Of a DNA stretch of 64,000 nucleotides, positions 34,232 through 41,777 are shown piece after piece. The notes under the pieces were generated by a model that had not been told where the DNA came from, searched no databases, and was given only the letters and a program-made list of their open reading frames with translations. Numbering within the stretch: position 1 is the first letter of the stretch; each line of letters begins with the position of its first letter. Both the position numbers and the translations under genes were made by a program. This stretch comes from Rhodothermales bacterium (GTDB taxonomy: Bacteria; Bacteroidota; Rhodothermia; Rhodothermales; JAHQVL01). The DNA lies in assembly GCA_041391505.1 (NCBI GenBank), contig JAWKNW010000009.1, positions 1-64,000 on the forward strand, written 5' to 3'.

Positions 34232-35599
34232 TCAATCGCTTTTTTTCTGGAAAATATAGAAGATGCTGACGACCAGGATGCCCCAGGAGACAAAATTGAA
34301 CAGGCCGGCTTCCAGCGCGCCGACCTTGTCCACCCCGTATTCGGCCCCCGACCCGGATATGTTCACCATCAGCAACACCGGGACAAAATAAGGGAGCAGG
34401 AACGGGTAGGCGCAAGCCATCGAGCTCATGATGTTGGCCGCCTTGACGGGCGAGTACCGATGCCGCGCATTCAGCTGGGCGACGAATTCGGCGACGGAGA
34501 GGATCGCGACGATGCTGTGCGTGGTGAGCAGCACGGCGAGCGACGTGACGCCGGCGATGGTCAGCCCCGTCTGGCGCTTGCCGTCGATCCGCTCCTGCAG
34601 GCGCTCCATCGCGCCCCGGATGGCGCCGCCGGCGAGCACCGTCGCCACCAGTCCCATGAGGAGAAGGGTGAAGATGCTGATCCCGACGGCCCGGTTGACG
34701 CCGTCGATGATGAAGCTGGTCGCGGTAAAGCGTTCGGGATCCAGCGAAAAGACACGTTCGATGCCGATGAGGCCGAATGCGAGCGCCGTGACCACGCCGA
34801 ACGAAAGCCCCATGAGCAGGGCGTACAGGATGGGGAATTCCTTCAAAAAGAGGTAGATGATGAGCGCCGGCGTGAGCAGCATCAGCAAGCCCCGGTAGCT
34901 GCCCCCGGTCGGCAGGGCCTGCGCGGCGTGCTCGCCTCCCGTAAGTGTCACCGCCGCGATGACGTACAGGACGAGCGCGATCAGCATGGCCGGCAACACG
35001 AGGCGAAGCCGGCTCCGGACGACCTCCCCGATCTCCTGCTTCATGCTCACGGCGCTCGCGATGGTCGTGTCGGAGACGGGCGCGATGAAGTCGCCGAACG
35101 TGGCGCCGCCCATGATCGCGCCGGCCAACGTCGGCAGGTGCGCACCGAGCTGGCCGCCGGCGGGGTACAGGATGGGACCGCAGATCAGGATCGTCGCGAA
35201 GCTCGACCCCGTCGAGAGCGATACCACGCAGCAGATCACGAGGGTGATGAGGATGAAGACGGCGCCGTCGACGCCGGCGCGCGCGCCCAGCGCGATCAGG
35301 GCGCTGACCAGCCCCGAGTCGGACATGAGGACCCCGATGCTGGAGGCGATGATCCAGGCCGTGATCATGAGCGGGACGAGTTTCTGGCTCATGCCCTCGA
35401 ACACGGTCTCTCCGAACTGCTTCTTGTCCTTCGCCAGCACCAGGCCGGCGGTGAGCGCCAGGAAGAGGATCGGCCAGAAGCTCTTCTCGTCGGGAGCCCC
35501 CAGCAGCGCGACGGTGATGACGCCGACGATGAAGATCGCCAGCGGCACGAGCCCCGCCGCCTTGCCGAAATGGTATTCCAGATCCTTCGCGTCGGTCAT
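34232..35599 (-). CDS. Na+/H+ antiporter, NhaC family
   Basis: 455 residues with about 11-12 hydrophobic segments. NhaC-type motifs are LSTGSSFATILICGPI and GAIMGGATFGDFIAPVSDTTIASAV. The first segments IFIVGVITVALLG and FWPILFLALTAGLVLA are typical of the family. It exchanges Na+ (or an amine or carboxylate) for H+ across the inner membrane. The start overlaps the stop of the aldo/keto reductase gene by 4 bp (ATGA). Sodium circulation fits the Nqr operon at the window end. NhaC proteins can also transport organic substrates, so the ion specificity is inferred. Confidence 0.9.
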   Translation of the reverse strand: MTDAKDLEYHFGKAAGLVPLAIFIVGVITVALLGAPDEKSFWPILFLALTAGLVLAKDKKQFGETVFEGMSQKLVPLMITAWIIASSIGVLMSDSGLVSALIALGARAGVDGAVFILITLVICCVVSLSTGSSFATILICGPILYPAGGQLGAHLPTLAGAIMGGATFGDFIAPVSDTTIASAVSMKQEIGEVVRSRLRLVLPAMLIALVLYVIAAVTLTGGEHAAQALPTGGSYRGLLMLLTPALIIYLFLKEFPILYALLMGLSFGVVTALAFGLIGIERVFSLDPERFTATSFIIDGVNRAVGISIFTLLLMGLVATVLAGGAIRGAMERLQERIDGKRQTGLTIAGVTSLAVLLTTHSIVAILSVAEFVAQLNARHRYSPVKAANIMSSMACAYPFLLPYFVPVLLMVNISGSGAEYGVDKVGALEAGLFNFVSWGILVVSIFYIFQKKSD

Positions 35600-36651
35600 G
35601 GCCGCTGCTCGTTGAGGTTGTACCGCATGATCCGGCCGTGCACGCCTTCCTTGTCGCGCTCCAGGCCGTACACCGGCCCCGCCGGCCCGGGGCTCTGTTC
35701 GATGAACCGGCGGATGCGGTCCCGGTCCGACGCGTCGAGCGCGATGCGACCCAGGGCCAGGTATTCCCCGATATGGTCGCGGTGCCGGGCGCCCACGATC
35801 ACCGCGGCGACGTGGGCGGTATCGAGCTGGTAGCGCAGGGCGATCTGCGCGATGGAGGCGCCGTGGCGCTGCGCGATGTCCGCCAGCAGGCGGAGAAGCG
35901 CCTGAAAGCGGTCGTAGCCGCCGAACTCGTCGATGATCAGGCGATACTTGACGAGGGAGCGGTTGGACCGGTCCCAGTCCGACTCACTCCGGCCCAGGAA
36001 GCGGTCGGACAGGAAGCCGCCGGCGACCGTGCCATAGCAGAGGAAAGGCAGCCGATGCGCGGCCGCGAGGGCGTCGAGGTCGGCGCCCGGGCGCTGGTCC
36101 AGCAGCGAGTACTGGACCTGGTTCGCCGTGAGGCGGATGCCGGCGTCGAGCAGTTCCTGGATGTGCCGGCCGTCGAAGTTCGTGATGCCCAGGTAGCGGA
36201 TCTTGCCGGCCGCGACGAGATCCTGCAGGACGCCGGCGGTTTCGACGTAGCCAGGGATCCCGTAATCCCACCACGCGAACTGCACCAGATCGAGTCGCTC
36301 CACGCCGAGCCGGCGCAGGGAGCGGTCGATCACGCGTTCCGTGTCGGCGCGCGTCAGTGTGGCGAGGGCGTCGTAATCCGGGACGTATTTCGTGTGGATC
36401 TGGACGGCCGGCAGGTCGCCGGATGCCATCGCGCTGCGGTACTTCTCCAGGAAGGCGCCGATGAGCGCCTCGACGCCGGTGTAGATGTCCGCGCAGTCGA
36501 ACGTGGTGATGCCGGCCTCCACGAACGCGCGCATATCCTCGATGGCCTGTTCTTCCGACACGGTGCCGTGCCCGCCGGCCAGGTGCCAGCCGCCCTTGAT
36601 GAGGCGGGAGATCGAGTAATCCGTTGAAAATGCGTGACGGGGGATGGACAT
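35596..36651 (-). CDS. Aldo/keto reductase with an altered catalytic histidine position
   Basis: 351 residues of the aldo/keto reductase superfamily. Asp52 and Tyr57 (FDCADIY) and Lys88 (HTKYV) of the catalytic tetrad are visible, and the C-terminal NADPH-binding segment has IAQIALRYQLDTAHVAAVIVGARH. The fourth tetrad residue, a His normally in a LVQFHWWD-like strand, appears as Ala here (DLVQFAWWDY). It is the first gene of the reductase-NhaC-TIGR04076 cluster. The KDG kinase and aldolase nearby raise the possibility of a keto-sugar substrate (weak inference). It may be a non-classical or altered enzyme. Confidence 0.88.
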   Translation of the reverse strand: MSIPRHAFSTDYSISRLIKGGWHLAGGHGTVSEEQAIEDMRAFVEAGITTFDCADIYTGVEALIGAFLEKYRSAMASGDLPAVQIHTKYVPDYDALATLTRADTERVIDRSLRRLGVERLDLVQFAWWDYGIPGYVETAGVLQDLVAAGKIRYLGITNFDGRHIQELLDAGIRLTANQVQYSLLDQRPGADLDALAAAHRLPFLCYGTVAGGFLSDRFLGRSESDWDRSNRSLVKYRLIIDEFGGYDRFQALLRLLADIAQRHGASIAQIALRYQLDTAHVAAVIVGARHRDHIGEYLALGRIALDASDRDRIRRFIEQSPGPAGPVYGLERDKEGVHGRIMRYNLNEQRP

Positions 36652-37091
36652 CGGCCGGCCTCCAGGCGTACGTCAGGTGAGGATGCGCAAGTATACGTCA
36701 TGCCGGCGGTTCAAACGCGAGGACGGACCGTTTTCGATCCGGCCGGCGTCCGCGCGCACGCGGGTTATTTCCCGTGCCCGATTCGGCAAGCCACGACGAA
36801 AGAGACGAACGTTCGGGCAACGCCCCATCTCCGTTTCCCGGAAGTATTTCCCTCACCCGGATATATTTTCCGTCCGCCTGTTTAAGGGGGGAATGGGATG
36901 GCCGAAACTCCCAGAGCGCGGGACTGTACCAGACCCAACGTGCGCCAGCCGAACCCCACACACCCCCGCTACGGCTGCTGCATCCCCGGTATGATCCTCC
37001 GCAACGATCGCTCGCTACGTCTTTACCTGGTCAGGGAAAGCACAAGAGAGGACTGCGTAGTTTTATTCGTATGGACCCCCCTACAGGGTAT
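36652..37091. other. Intergenic region (440 bp), no gene seen
   Basis: This separates the divergent aldo/keto reductase gene and the zinc-ribbon-like gene. Base composition becomes visibly less GC-rich from about 36850. GGATATATTTTCC at 36859-36871 is a promoter-like AT patch, but no box pair could be defined. No coding frame with family similarity was found. Confidence 0.45.
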
Positions 37092-37466
37092 ATGGAACGA
37101 TTGAAGTGCAAAGCCTGTGGTAGTTATAGCATGATGCCGATGGAAGTTGCCGTGGATGAATACAGGGAGTCGATTCCGGGGGCTGAACAAGAATCCAGAT
37201 TCTACACCTGTCACGTTTGTGGCGATAACTGGCTCTCCGTCAAGGAAATTGCCGACGACGGAGCGTGCAAGATTACCTTCGTCCATCAGATGGGCATGGC
37301 TCCAGTGCTGAAACGGGTGGCCCACATGCAAAACCATGTGCTGGTTACCGAAAGCTCGATCGGTTTATGGGAATACTATGTGGACGATTCGGAAATCGAA
37401 GAGGCCACCTGGGTTGCCAAACTGACGAGCCGGCGCAAGGTGCTCAAATCCATTTGCTCGAACTGA
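37092..37466 (+). CDS. Hypothetical protein with a two-CxxC zinc-ribbon-like motif
   Basis: 124 residues, not recognised. It starts MERLKCKACGSYSMM; the pair Cys-x-x-Cys (CKAC, about residues 6-9) and a second pair CHVC about 30 residues later suggest a single zinc ribbon. The rest is mixed alpha/beta and ends with a basic tail TSRRKVLKSICSN. ATG 37092 is preferred because CAGGG precedes it; ATG 37071 would add MDPPTGY. The gene is noticeably less GC-rich than its neighbours and is followed by a strong terminator, so it is monocistronic. It may be a DNA- or RNA-binding or toxin-type cargo gene acquired by transfer, but nothing proves a function. Confidence 0.65.
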   Translation: MERLKCKACGSYSMMPMEVAVDEYRESIPGAEQESRFYTCHVCGDNWLSVKEIADDGACKITFVHQMGMAPVLKRVAHMQNHVLVTESSIGLWEYYVDDSEIEEATWVAKLTSRRKVLKSICSN

Positions 37467-37496
37467 ACGTTTGTCGGACTGAACGTTGGTCGGACT
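37465..37496 (+). repeat. Tandem 16-bp repeat overlapping the stop codon
   Basis: GAACGTTTGTCGGACT (37465-37480, starting inside the TGA stop) is followed by GAACGTTGGTCGGACT (37481-37496), with one mismatch. Confidence 0.85.
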
Positions 37497-37511
37497 GTCA
37501 CAGCCATACCC

Positions 37512-37544
37512 GGAAAGGGGCCGCCAGGCCCCTTTCCTTTTTTT
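37512..37544 (+). terminator. Rho-independent terminator after the zinc-ribbon-like gene
   Basis: A perfect 11-bp stem GGAAAGGGGCC / GGCCCCTTTCC with a GCCA loop is followed by seven T residues. Confidence 0.92.
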
Positions 37545-37646
37545 GTCCCTGCCGTTTTCACGTTTCGCCCGGATCCGCGTCTTATGCCCGCCGGCGATGC
37601 GCCGATACCCGCTCCATACCAAAACATCACGTACCTGGAGGACACG

Positions 37647-37835
37647 ATGGATAAACAGGACCGGGATCTGGAGTCGAATGCACTGCCTCCATCGAGCCCT
37701 TATCTGCGGCGCGTCATCGCCGACTTCTACCGCGACACCCTCGACGGCTACATGGAAGCCGGCTATCCCTTCGGCAATTCCGTCGACGCCATGCTGATCT
37801 GGTTCGAGTTCGGGCTGAAGACGACCAGCAGCTGA
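37647..37835 (+). CDS. Small hypothetical protein (62 aa)
   Basis: 62 residues; family not recognised. A good ribosome site GGAGGA (37637-37642) lies 5 bases before ATG 37647, which supports real translation. The sequence is predicted helical and amphipathic: YLRRVIADFYRDTLDGYMEAGYPFG then an aromatic-rich segment MLIWFEFGL. No signal peptide or clear transmembrane span is present. It is followed 45 bp later by the DUF488 gene on the same strand and probably cotranscribed with it. Function unknown. Confidence 0.6.
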   Translation: MDKQDRDLESNALPPSSPYLRRVIADFYRDTLDGYMEAGYPFGNSVDAMLIWFEFGLKTTSS

Positions 37836-37880
37836 CCCCGCGCCGGCCGAACCTCGCGGCGTTGCCGGCGTTCGTCCGGC

Positions 37881-38231
37881 ATGGATCTCTACGTCAAGCG
37901 CATCTATTCCCCGCGCGCACCCGAGGACGGCGTGCGCGTGCTCGTCGATCGTATCTGGCCGCGCGGCTTCTCGCGTGACACCGAGGCCATCGATACCTGG
38001 ATGAAGGACCTCGCGCCCTCCAACGAACTCCGCCACTGGTTCGGACACGATCCCGCCCGCTGGCCCGAGTTCCGGCGTCGCTATGCCGATGAGCTGGCGT
38101 CGAACGGCCCTGCCATGGCCCAGTTGCTGGCGCTGGTCGACAAAGGGCCGGTCACGCTCGTCTATTCCGCACGCGACGAAATCCACAACCAGGCGGTGGC
38201 GCTGAGAGAGATCCTGCTGGAGGGGCTCTGA
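37881..38231 (+). CDS. DUF488 family protein (YeaO-like)
   Basis: 116 residues, matching the compact DUF488/YeaO family. The opening is YVKRIYSPRAPEDGVRVLVDRIWPRGFSR, then WMKDLAPSNELRHWFGHDPARWPEFRRRY, ending with LVYSARDEIHNQAVALREIL. Function is not established; the proteins are cytoplasmic. Complete at both ends; it converges on the EEP nuclease gene. Confidence 0.9.
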   Translation: MDLYVKRIYSPRAPEDGVRVLVDRIWPRGFSRDTEAIDTWMKDLAPSNELRHWFGHDPARWPEFRRRYADELASNGPAMAQLLALVDKGPVTLVYSARDEIHNQAVALREILLEGL

Positions 38232-38252
38232 GGGGTCTTTCCCGGGATGCAG

Positions 38253-39458
38253 TCAGCGGGCCGACTTGACGAGCTGCCGGACTTCCCCGGTGCTCGACCG
38301 CACGAAATAGACGCCGGCCGGCTGGCCGACCAGCGAGAGGGTGATGTCCTGCGCGCCGGCCGGGACGAAGCGAGAGACCAGTACCTTGACCTCACGCCCC
38401 AGGATGTCGTATACGCGGAGGTCGATCGGGCCCGGCGCCGCCAGGGAATACGTCAGGGTGGTGGTGGCCGAGAATGGGTTCGGATAGGGCATACCCAGTG
38501 CGGCGGTGTGCGGCAATGGGCGTTCGGCGGCGGTAGAGACGGAAGGAGGCGTCAGACGGGTGTAGACCGGCACATGGTCGCTCGTCGTGTTGGCGAAGAG
38601 GGTGAACGCCATCGGGATATCGGTGAGGACGGCCGTGGCGCCCGCGCCGCTCCATGCAAACAGCTCGTCGGTGATGACGATGTGATCGATCATCGAATTG
38701 GTGGACGTGCAGTTTGCGTTGGCGCAAAACGTGCCGTCGCCGGCGAGCTCCAGCGGCAGCGTCAGCACGCTGAAGTCCGCGGTATCCTCCACGAACGCGG
38801 CGTAGGGCGTCGCGCGGCCCGACGTGATCGAGCCGTCCATCTCGTCGTTGAAGTCGCCCATGATCACGACCGGCTTCGCCTCCAGGCTCGTAAAATCGAC
38901 GTGATTCTTGAGCCGGGTGGCCGCTTCCGCGCGCCGGTCGTAGCTGTCGGTGTCGGAAAAGGCCTTCATGTGGACGACGATGAACGTCATCGTGACCGTC
39001 GTGTCCGGCAGCATGATCTCGGCCTCGAGCTGGAGGGGAGGGCGGCCGGCGAAGGCGTTGTCGAACTCTTCGAGGATGTGGCGGACCTGCAGCGGACGCA
39101 CCACGCGGGTGTCGTACACAAAGCCGATGCGCTGGCTGCCGCTGTTGGTGGCGAGCCGGCCGTCGAAGTCGGGACCGAGCGCCGCGAGCAGCGCGTCGAA
39201 GTCGTCCGCATCCGCAATTTCCTCCACGGCCCACAGGTCGATGCCGGCGCCGGCGATGATTGCGCCGACGTTGTCGATCTGCTGCGCATCGTTGGAAGGC
39301 CCGTTATTGGGATCTCCGAACCATTCGATATTCCAGGCGGCGACATCCAGGGATTCCGGAGTGCCGATGACCGGAACGGACTGGGCGTGCGCGGAGCCCG
39401 CCGCCAGGATCAGGATGAGGCCGGCGAGGCGCTGCGCATGGGGGAGGGTCAGGGTCAC
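38253..39458 (-). CDS. Secreted endonuclease/exonuclease/phosphatase with T9SS sorting domain
   Basis: 401 residues. GTG 39458 is chosen as start because its GTGA overlaps the TGA of the preceding gene and begins a signal peptide (LAGLILILAAGSAHAQ). The EEP-fold domain has NIEWFGDPNN (about 43-52), VIMGDFNDE (about 213) and the C-terminal SDHVPV, giving the acid and base residues of metal-dependent nucleases and phosphatases. Residues about 320-401 form a T9SS type A module (MPYPNPFSATTTLTYSL ... VYDILGREVKVL ... PAGVYFVRSS). It is the last gene of the seven-gene envelope operon that begins at 50877. I infer DNase, nucleotidase or phosphodiesterase activity at the cell surface. Confidence 0.85.
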   Translation of the reverse strand: MTLTLPHAQRLAGLILILAAGSAHAQSVPVIGTPESLDVAAWNIEWFGDPNNGPSNDAQQIDNVGAIIAGAGIDLWAVEEIADADDFDALLAALGPDFDGRLATNSGSQRIGFVYDTRVVRPLQVRHILEEFDNAFAGRPPLQLEAEIMLPDTTVTMTFIVVHMKAFSDTDSYDRRAEAATRLKNHVDFTSLEAKPVVIMGDFNDEMDGSITSGRATPYAAFVEDTADFSVLTLPLELAGDGTFCANANCTSTNSMIDHIVITDELFAWSGAGATAVLTDIPMAFTLFANTTSDHVPVYTRLTPPSVSTAAERPLPHTAALGMPYPNPFSATTTLTYSLAAPGPIDLRVYDILGREVKVLVSRFVPAGAQDITLSLVGQPAGVYFVRSSTGEVRQLVKSAR

Positions 39459-40711
39459 TCGAAATCCGTGTTCAGTTTGAAGCGCGAAATGCGGTTGTTG
39501 CCGGTGTCGGCGACATAAACGACGCGGTCGTAATAGGCGACGCCGTTGGGGTTGCGAAACTGGAGCGCGCCGTCGCCGGTGCCGCCGAAGGAGACGACGA
39601 CGGGTTTGGTGCTGTTGGAGCCCGGGGGCGGGGCGACGCCCTCGACGGCCGCGTTGGTGAACACGAACAGGCTGTCCTTGCCGCCATCCAGCACGAACCA
39701 GTAGTTCGACGCGTCGGCGGCGTACATGAGATCGGTCGGACGCTCGAACTTGAATTCGTCGTACAGGAAGCCGTCTCCACGTTCGGGGTTGGTGGACACC
39801 GTCAACCGCTGGGTGTCCGGGCGGTATTCGATACCGTCGGAGGTGACGACGGCGAGAATCGAGAGCACGGAGAACTGGAGCGGGGCGCCGGCGGGGCCGT
39901 TCTGGGCCACCACGAAGTGTTTGGCATCCGAAAACCGGTCGCGCTGCGGCGGATGCACGAAGGTCATCACGTCCGCCGGAAAGAGCGAACTGCGAACGCT
40001 CGCCCGGGCGGGATTGAGCGCCACGATCGCCTGCGTATTCACCCCGTCCTTGCTGAACTCCAGCACGGTATTGTGCGGAAGGATGACGGACGTGCGGTCG
40101 TTGATCGGGCCGCGACGCGAAACGAAGATGTTGTTGTTGGCGAGGATCGCGACGCCGGTAAATTCGACCTGTTCGTCGGTGTCGAGCGGGTCGGGGAGGT
40201 TGAACTTGCGGGAGTCGTCGTCGAACGGATGCCAGATGATATCGACCAGGCGCGGCGCGCCGACGGTGATGTCGGCATAATGGAGGACGACGGGCAGATT
40301 CCAGGTCCGGCCTTCGAGAACGGTGTCCCGGCGGGCCGTGACATAGACATCGAGCCGGCGATCCTGGATTACCGAGGTGCCCCCGCCAGGGATGGGGATG
40401 AAGTTCGCGGCCCGGCCGGCGAGGTCGAGTACGTGCAGCCCGCGGGCGTCGACGATGTAAATGAATTCGTCGTACCCGACGTAGATGTCCTGCGGCTGCT
40501 GGAGCGTTCCGCCGTCGCCGGCCTGGCTGAAGAACGGGAAGAGGGCGACGTATTCGGCTTCGTTGATCAGGCCCGGCTCGTTCCGGCCGGCCTCGAAGAT
40601 CTCGTCCGTCGTATCGCTCGACTTCGAGCCGAAGAGGGTGTCGCACCCGCCGGCGAGGCCGGCCGCGATCACCACCACGGCGAGGGTCCATATCGTGCGT
40701 GTCGTCGTCAT
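39455..40711 (-). CDS. Beta-propeller (NHL-like) lipoprotein
   Basis: 418 residues with a lipoprotein signal (VVVIAAGLAGGC, Cys about 23). The body is made of blade-like repeats, for example QPQDIYVGYDEFIYIVDARGLHVLD, FKFERPTDLMYAADASNYWFVLDG and NPNGVAYYDRVVYVADTGNNRISRF, as in NHL six-bladed propellers. Such proteins bind ligands or act as docking surfaces. Its stop overlaps the GTG of the nuclease gene, and its start is 5 bp from the PorV-like gene stop. The specific ligand is unknown; it is presumably a cell-surface or outer-membrane accessory. Confidence 0.82.
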   Translation of the reverse strand: MTTTRTIWTLAVVVIAAGLAGGCDTLFGSKSSDTTDEIFEAGRNEPGLINEAEYVALFPFFSQAGDGGTLQQPQDIYVGYDEFIYIVDARGLHVLDLAGRAANFIPIPGGGTSVIQDRRLDVYVTARRDTVLEGRTWNLPVVLHYADITVGAPRLVDIIWHPFDDDSRKFNLPDPLDTDEQVEFTGVAILANNNIFVSRRGPINDRTSVILPHNTVLEFSKDGVNTQAIVALNPARASVRSSLFPADVMTFVHPPQRDRFSDAKHFVVAQNGPAGAPLQFSVLSILAVVTSDGIEYRPDTQRLTVSTNPERGDGFLYDEFKFERPTDLMYAADASNYWFVLDGGKDSLFVFTNAAVEGVAPPPGSNSTKPVVVSFGGTGDGALQFRNPNGVAYYDRVVYVADTGNNRISRFKLNTDFE

Positions 40712-40716
40712 CCTGT

Positions 40717-41775
40717 CTACAGACCCAGATTAAAACCGATGCGGTGAATGGTGCCGAGCCGATCGAGCTGGCTGAAGCCGTAGTCGAAGCGCAGGTCGGG
40801 GCCGTTCATCGGCACCCGCAGCCCGACGCCCAGGCTCGGGAGGATCGATTCCTCGACGCCCACCCGGTAGCCGGCGCGGAGGATCAGCAACTCGTTCCAG
40901 GTGTATTCGGCGCCGAAGTTCAGGTTTTCGGCGTTGTCGTTCGGATTGGTCAGCTGGGTGGAGATCAGCAGGTCGTGGGCGTCGGCGGCCGGCAACAGCT
41001 GATAGGTGAGCCCGAGCATGAAGGTGGTCGGGGGCGTGATGCCCTCGAAACGGTCTTCGACGATCACGCCGGATGGGGTGACGGCGGTACGGCTGAGCCG
41101 GCCTTCGGGGGTGCCGTCGAGTCCGAAGTTGCGGATCGCGACGGCCATCTGCATGCCCGTATCGCCGACGCGGTAGAAGACGCCGAGGTCGAACACCACC
41201 GTCTGCGTCACGATCTCGGCGACGCCCTCGCGGATGTATTTGCCCGTGATGCCGTAGCTGAAAAGGTCGGTCAGCTGCTGTGCGACGGTGAGGCCGCCGG
41301 CCATCGACACCGACCGGAACGTTTCGCCCGTCCCGAACGGTTCGAACTCGGTCGTCACGTCCATCTCACCCGAATTGAGCATCTGCAGGCTGGCTCCCAC
41401 CGTGATGCGCGGGCCCGCGAGGTGGACCGTCCCGCCGGCGAACTCCATGCTCACGTCGGCGAAATAAGCGGTATGGTTGAAGGCGAACTGGGCCGACTCC
41501 AGCTCGGCGGCGAGGGCGGGATTCCAGAACAGCGACGAGACATCGAACGCGTTCGAGACGACGCTCTGGCCCATGGCGGCGGACCGGGCGTCGGTCGGAA
41601 TCTTGAGAAACTGGAATCCGGACGTGCCGGCGCGGTCGCTGCCGAACGACGGGATCAGCTGCGCCGAGGCCGGCCGCGCCAGCCCCGCGACGACCACGGC
41701 CACCAGCAGGGTCAATGCGATGTGTCGCACCGCCGAACGGCTCGCCGGAAAGGATATGCGGTCGGTTGGATGCAT
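40717..41775 (-). CDS. PorV/PorQ-family outer-membrane beta-barrel protein
   Basis: 352 residues with a signal peptide (TLLVAVVVAGLARPASAQ). The sequence resembles PorV/PorQ-family T9SS accessory proteins: GTSGFQFLKIPTDARSAAMGQS near the start, SSLFWNPALAA, alternating beta-strands throughout (14 or more expected), and a C-terminal IHRIGFNLGL. PorV binds T9SS substrates and moves them to the attachment complex, so a dedicated paralogue next to two sorted proteins is meaningful. It lies 2 bp downstream of the TonB receptor gene, in a tight operon. Which of PorV or PorQ it resembles more was not resolved. Confidence 0.8.
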   Translation of the reverse strand: MHPTDRISFPASRSAVRHIALTLLVAVVVAGLARPASAQLIPSFGSDRAGTSGFQFLKIPTDARSAAMGQSVVSNAFDVSSLFWNPALAAELESAQFAFNHTAYFADVSMEFAGGTVHLAGPRITVGASLQMLNSGEMDVTTEFEPFGTGETFRSVSMAGGLTVAQQLTDLFSYGITGKYIREGVAEIVTQTVVFDLGVFYRVGDTGMQMAVAIRNFGLDGTPEGRLSRTAVTPSGVIVEDRFEGITPPTTFMLGLTYQLLPAADAHDLLISTQLTNPNDNAENLNFGAEYTWNELLILRAGYRVGVEESILPSLGVGLRVPMNGPDLRFDYGFSQLDRLGTIHRIGFNLGL

Positions 41776-41777
41776 CG

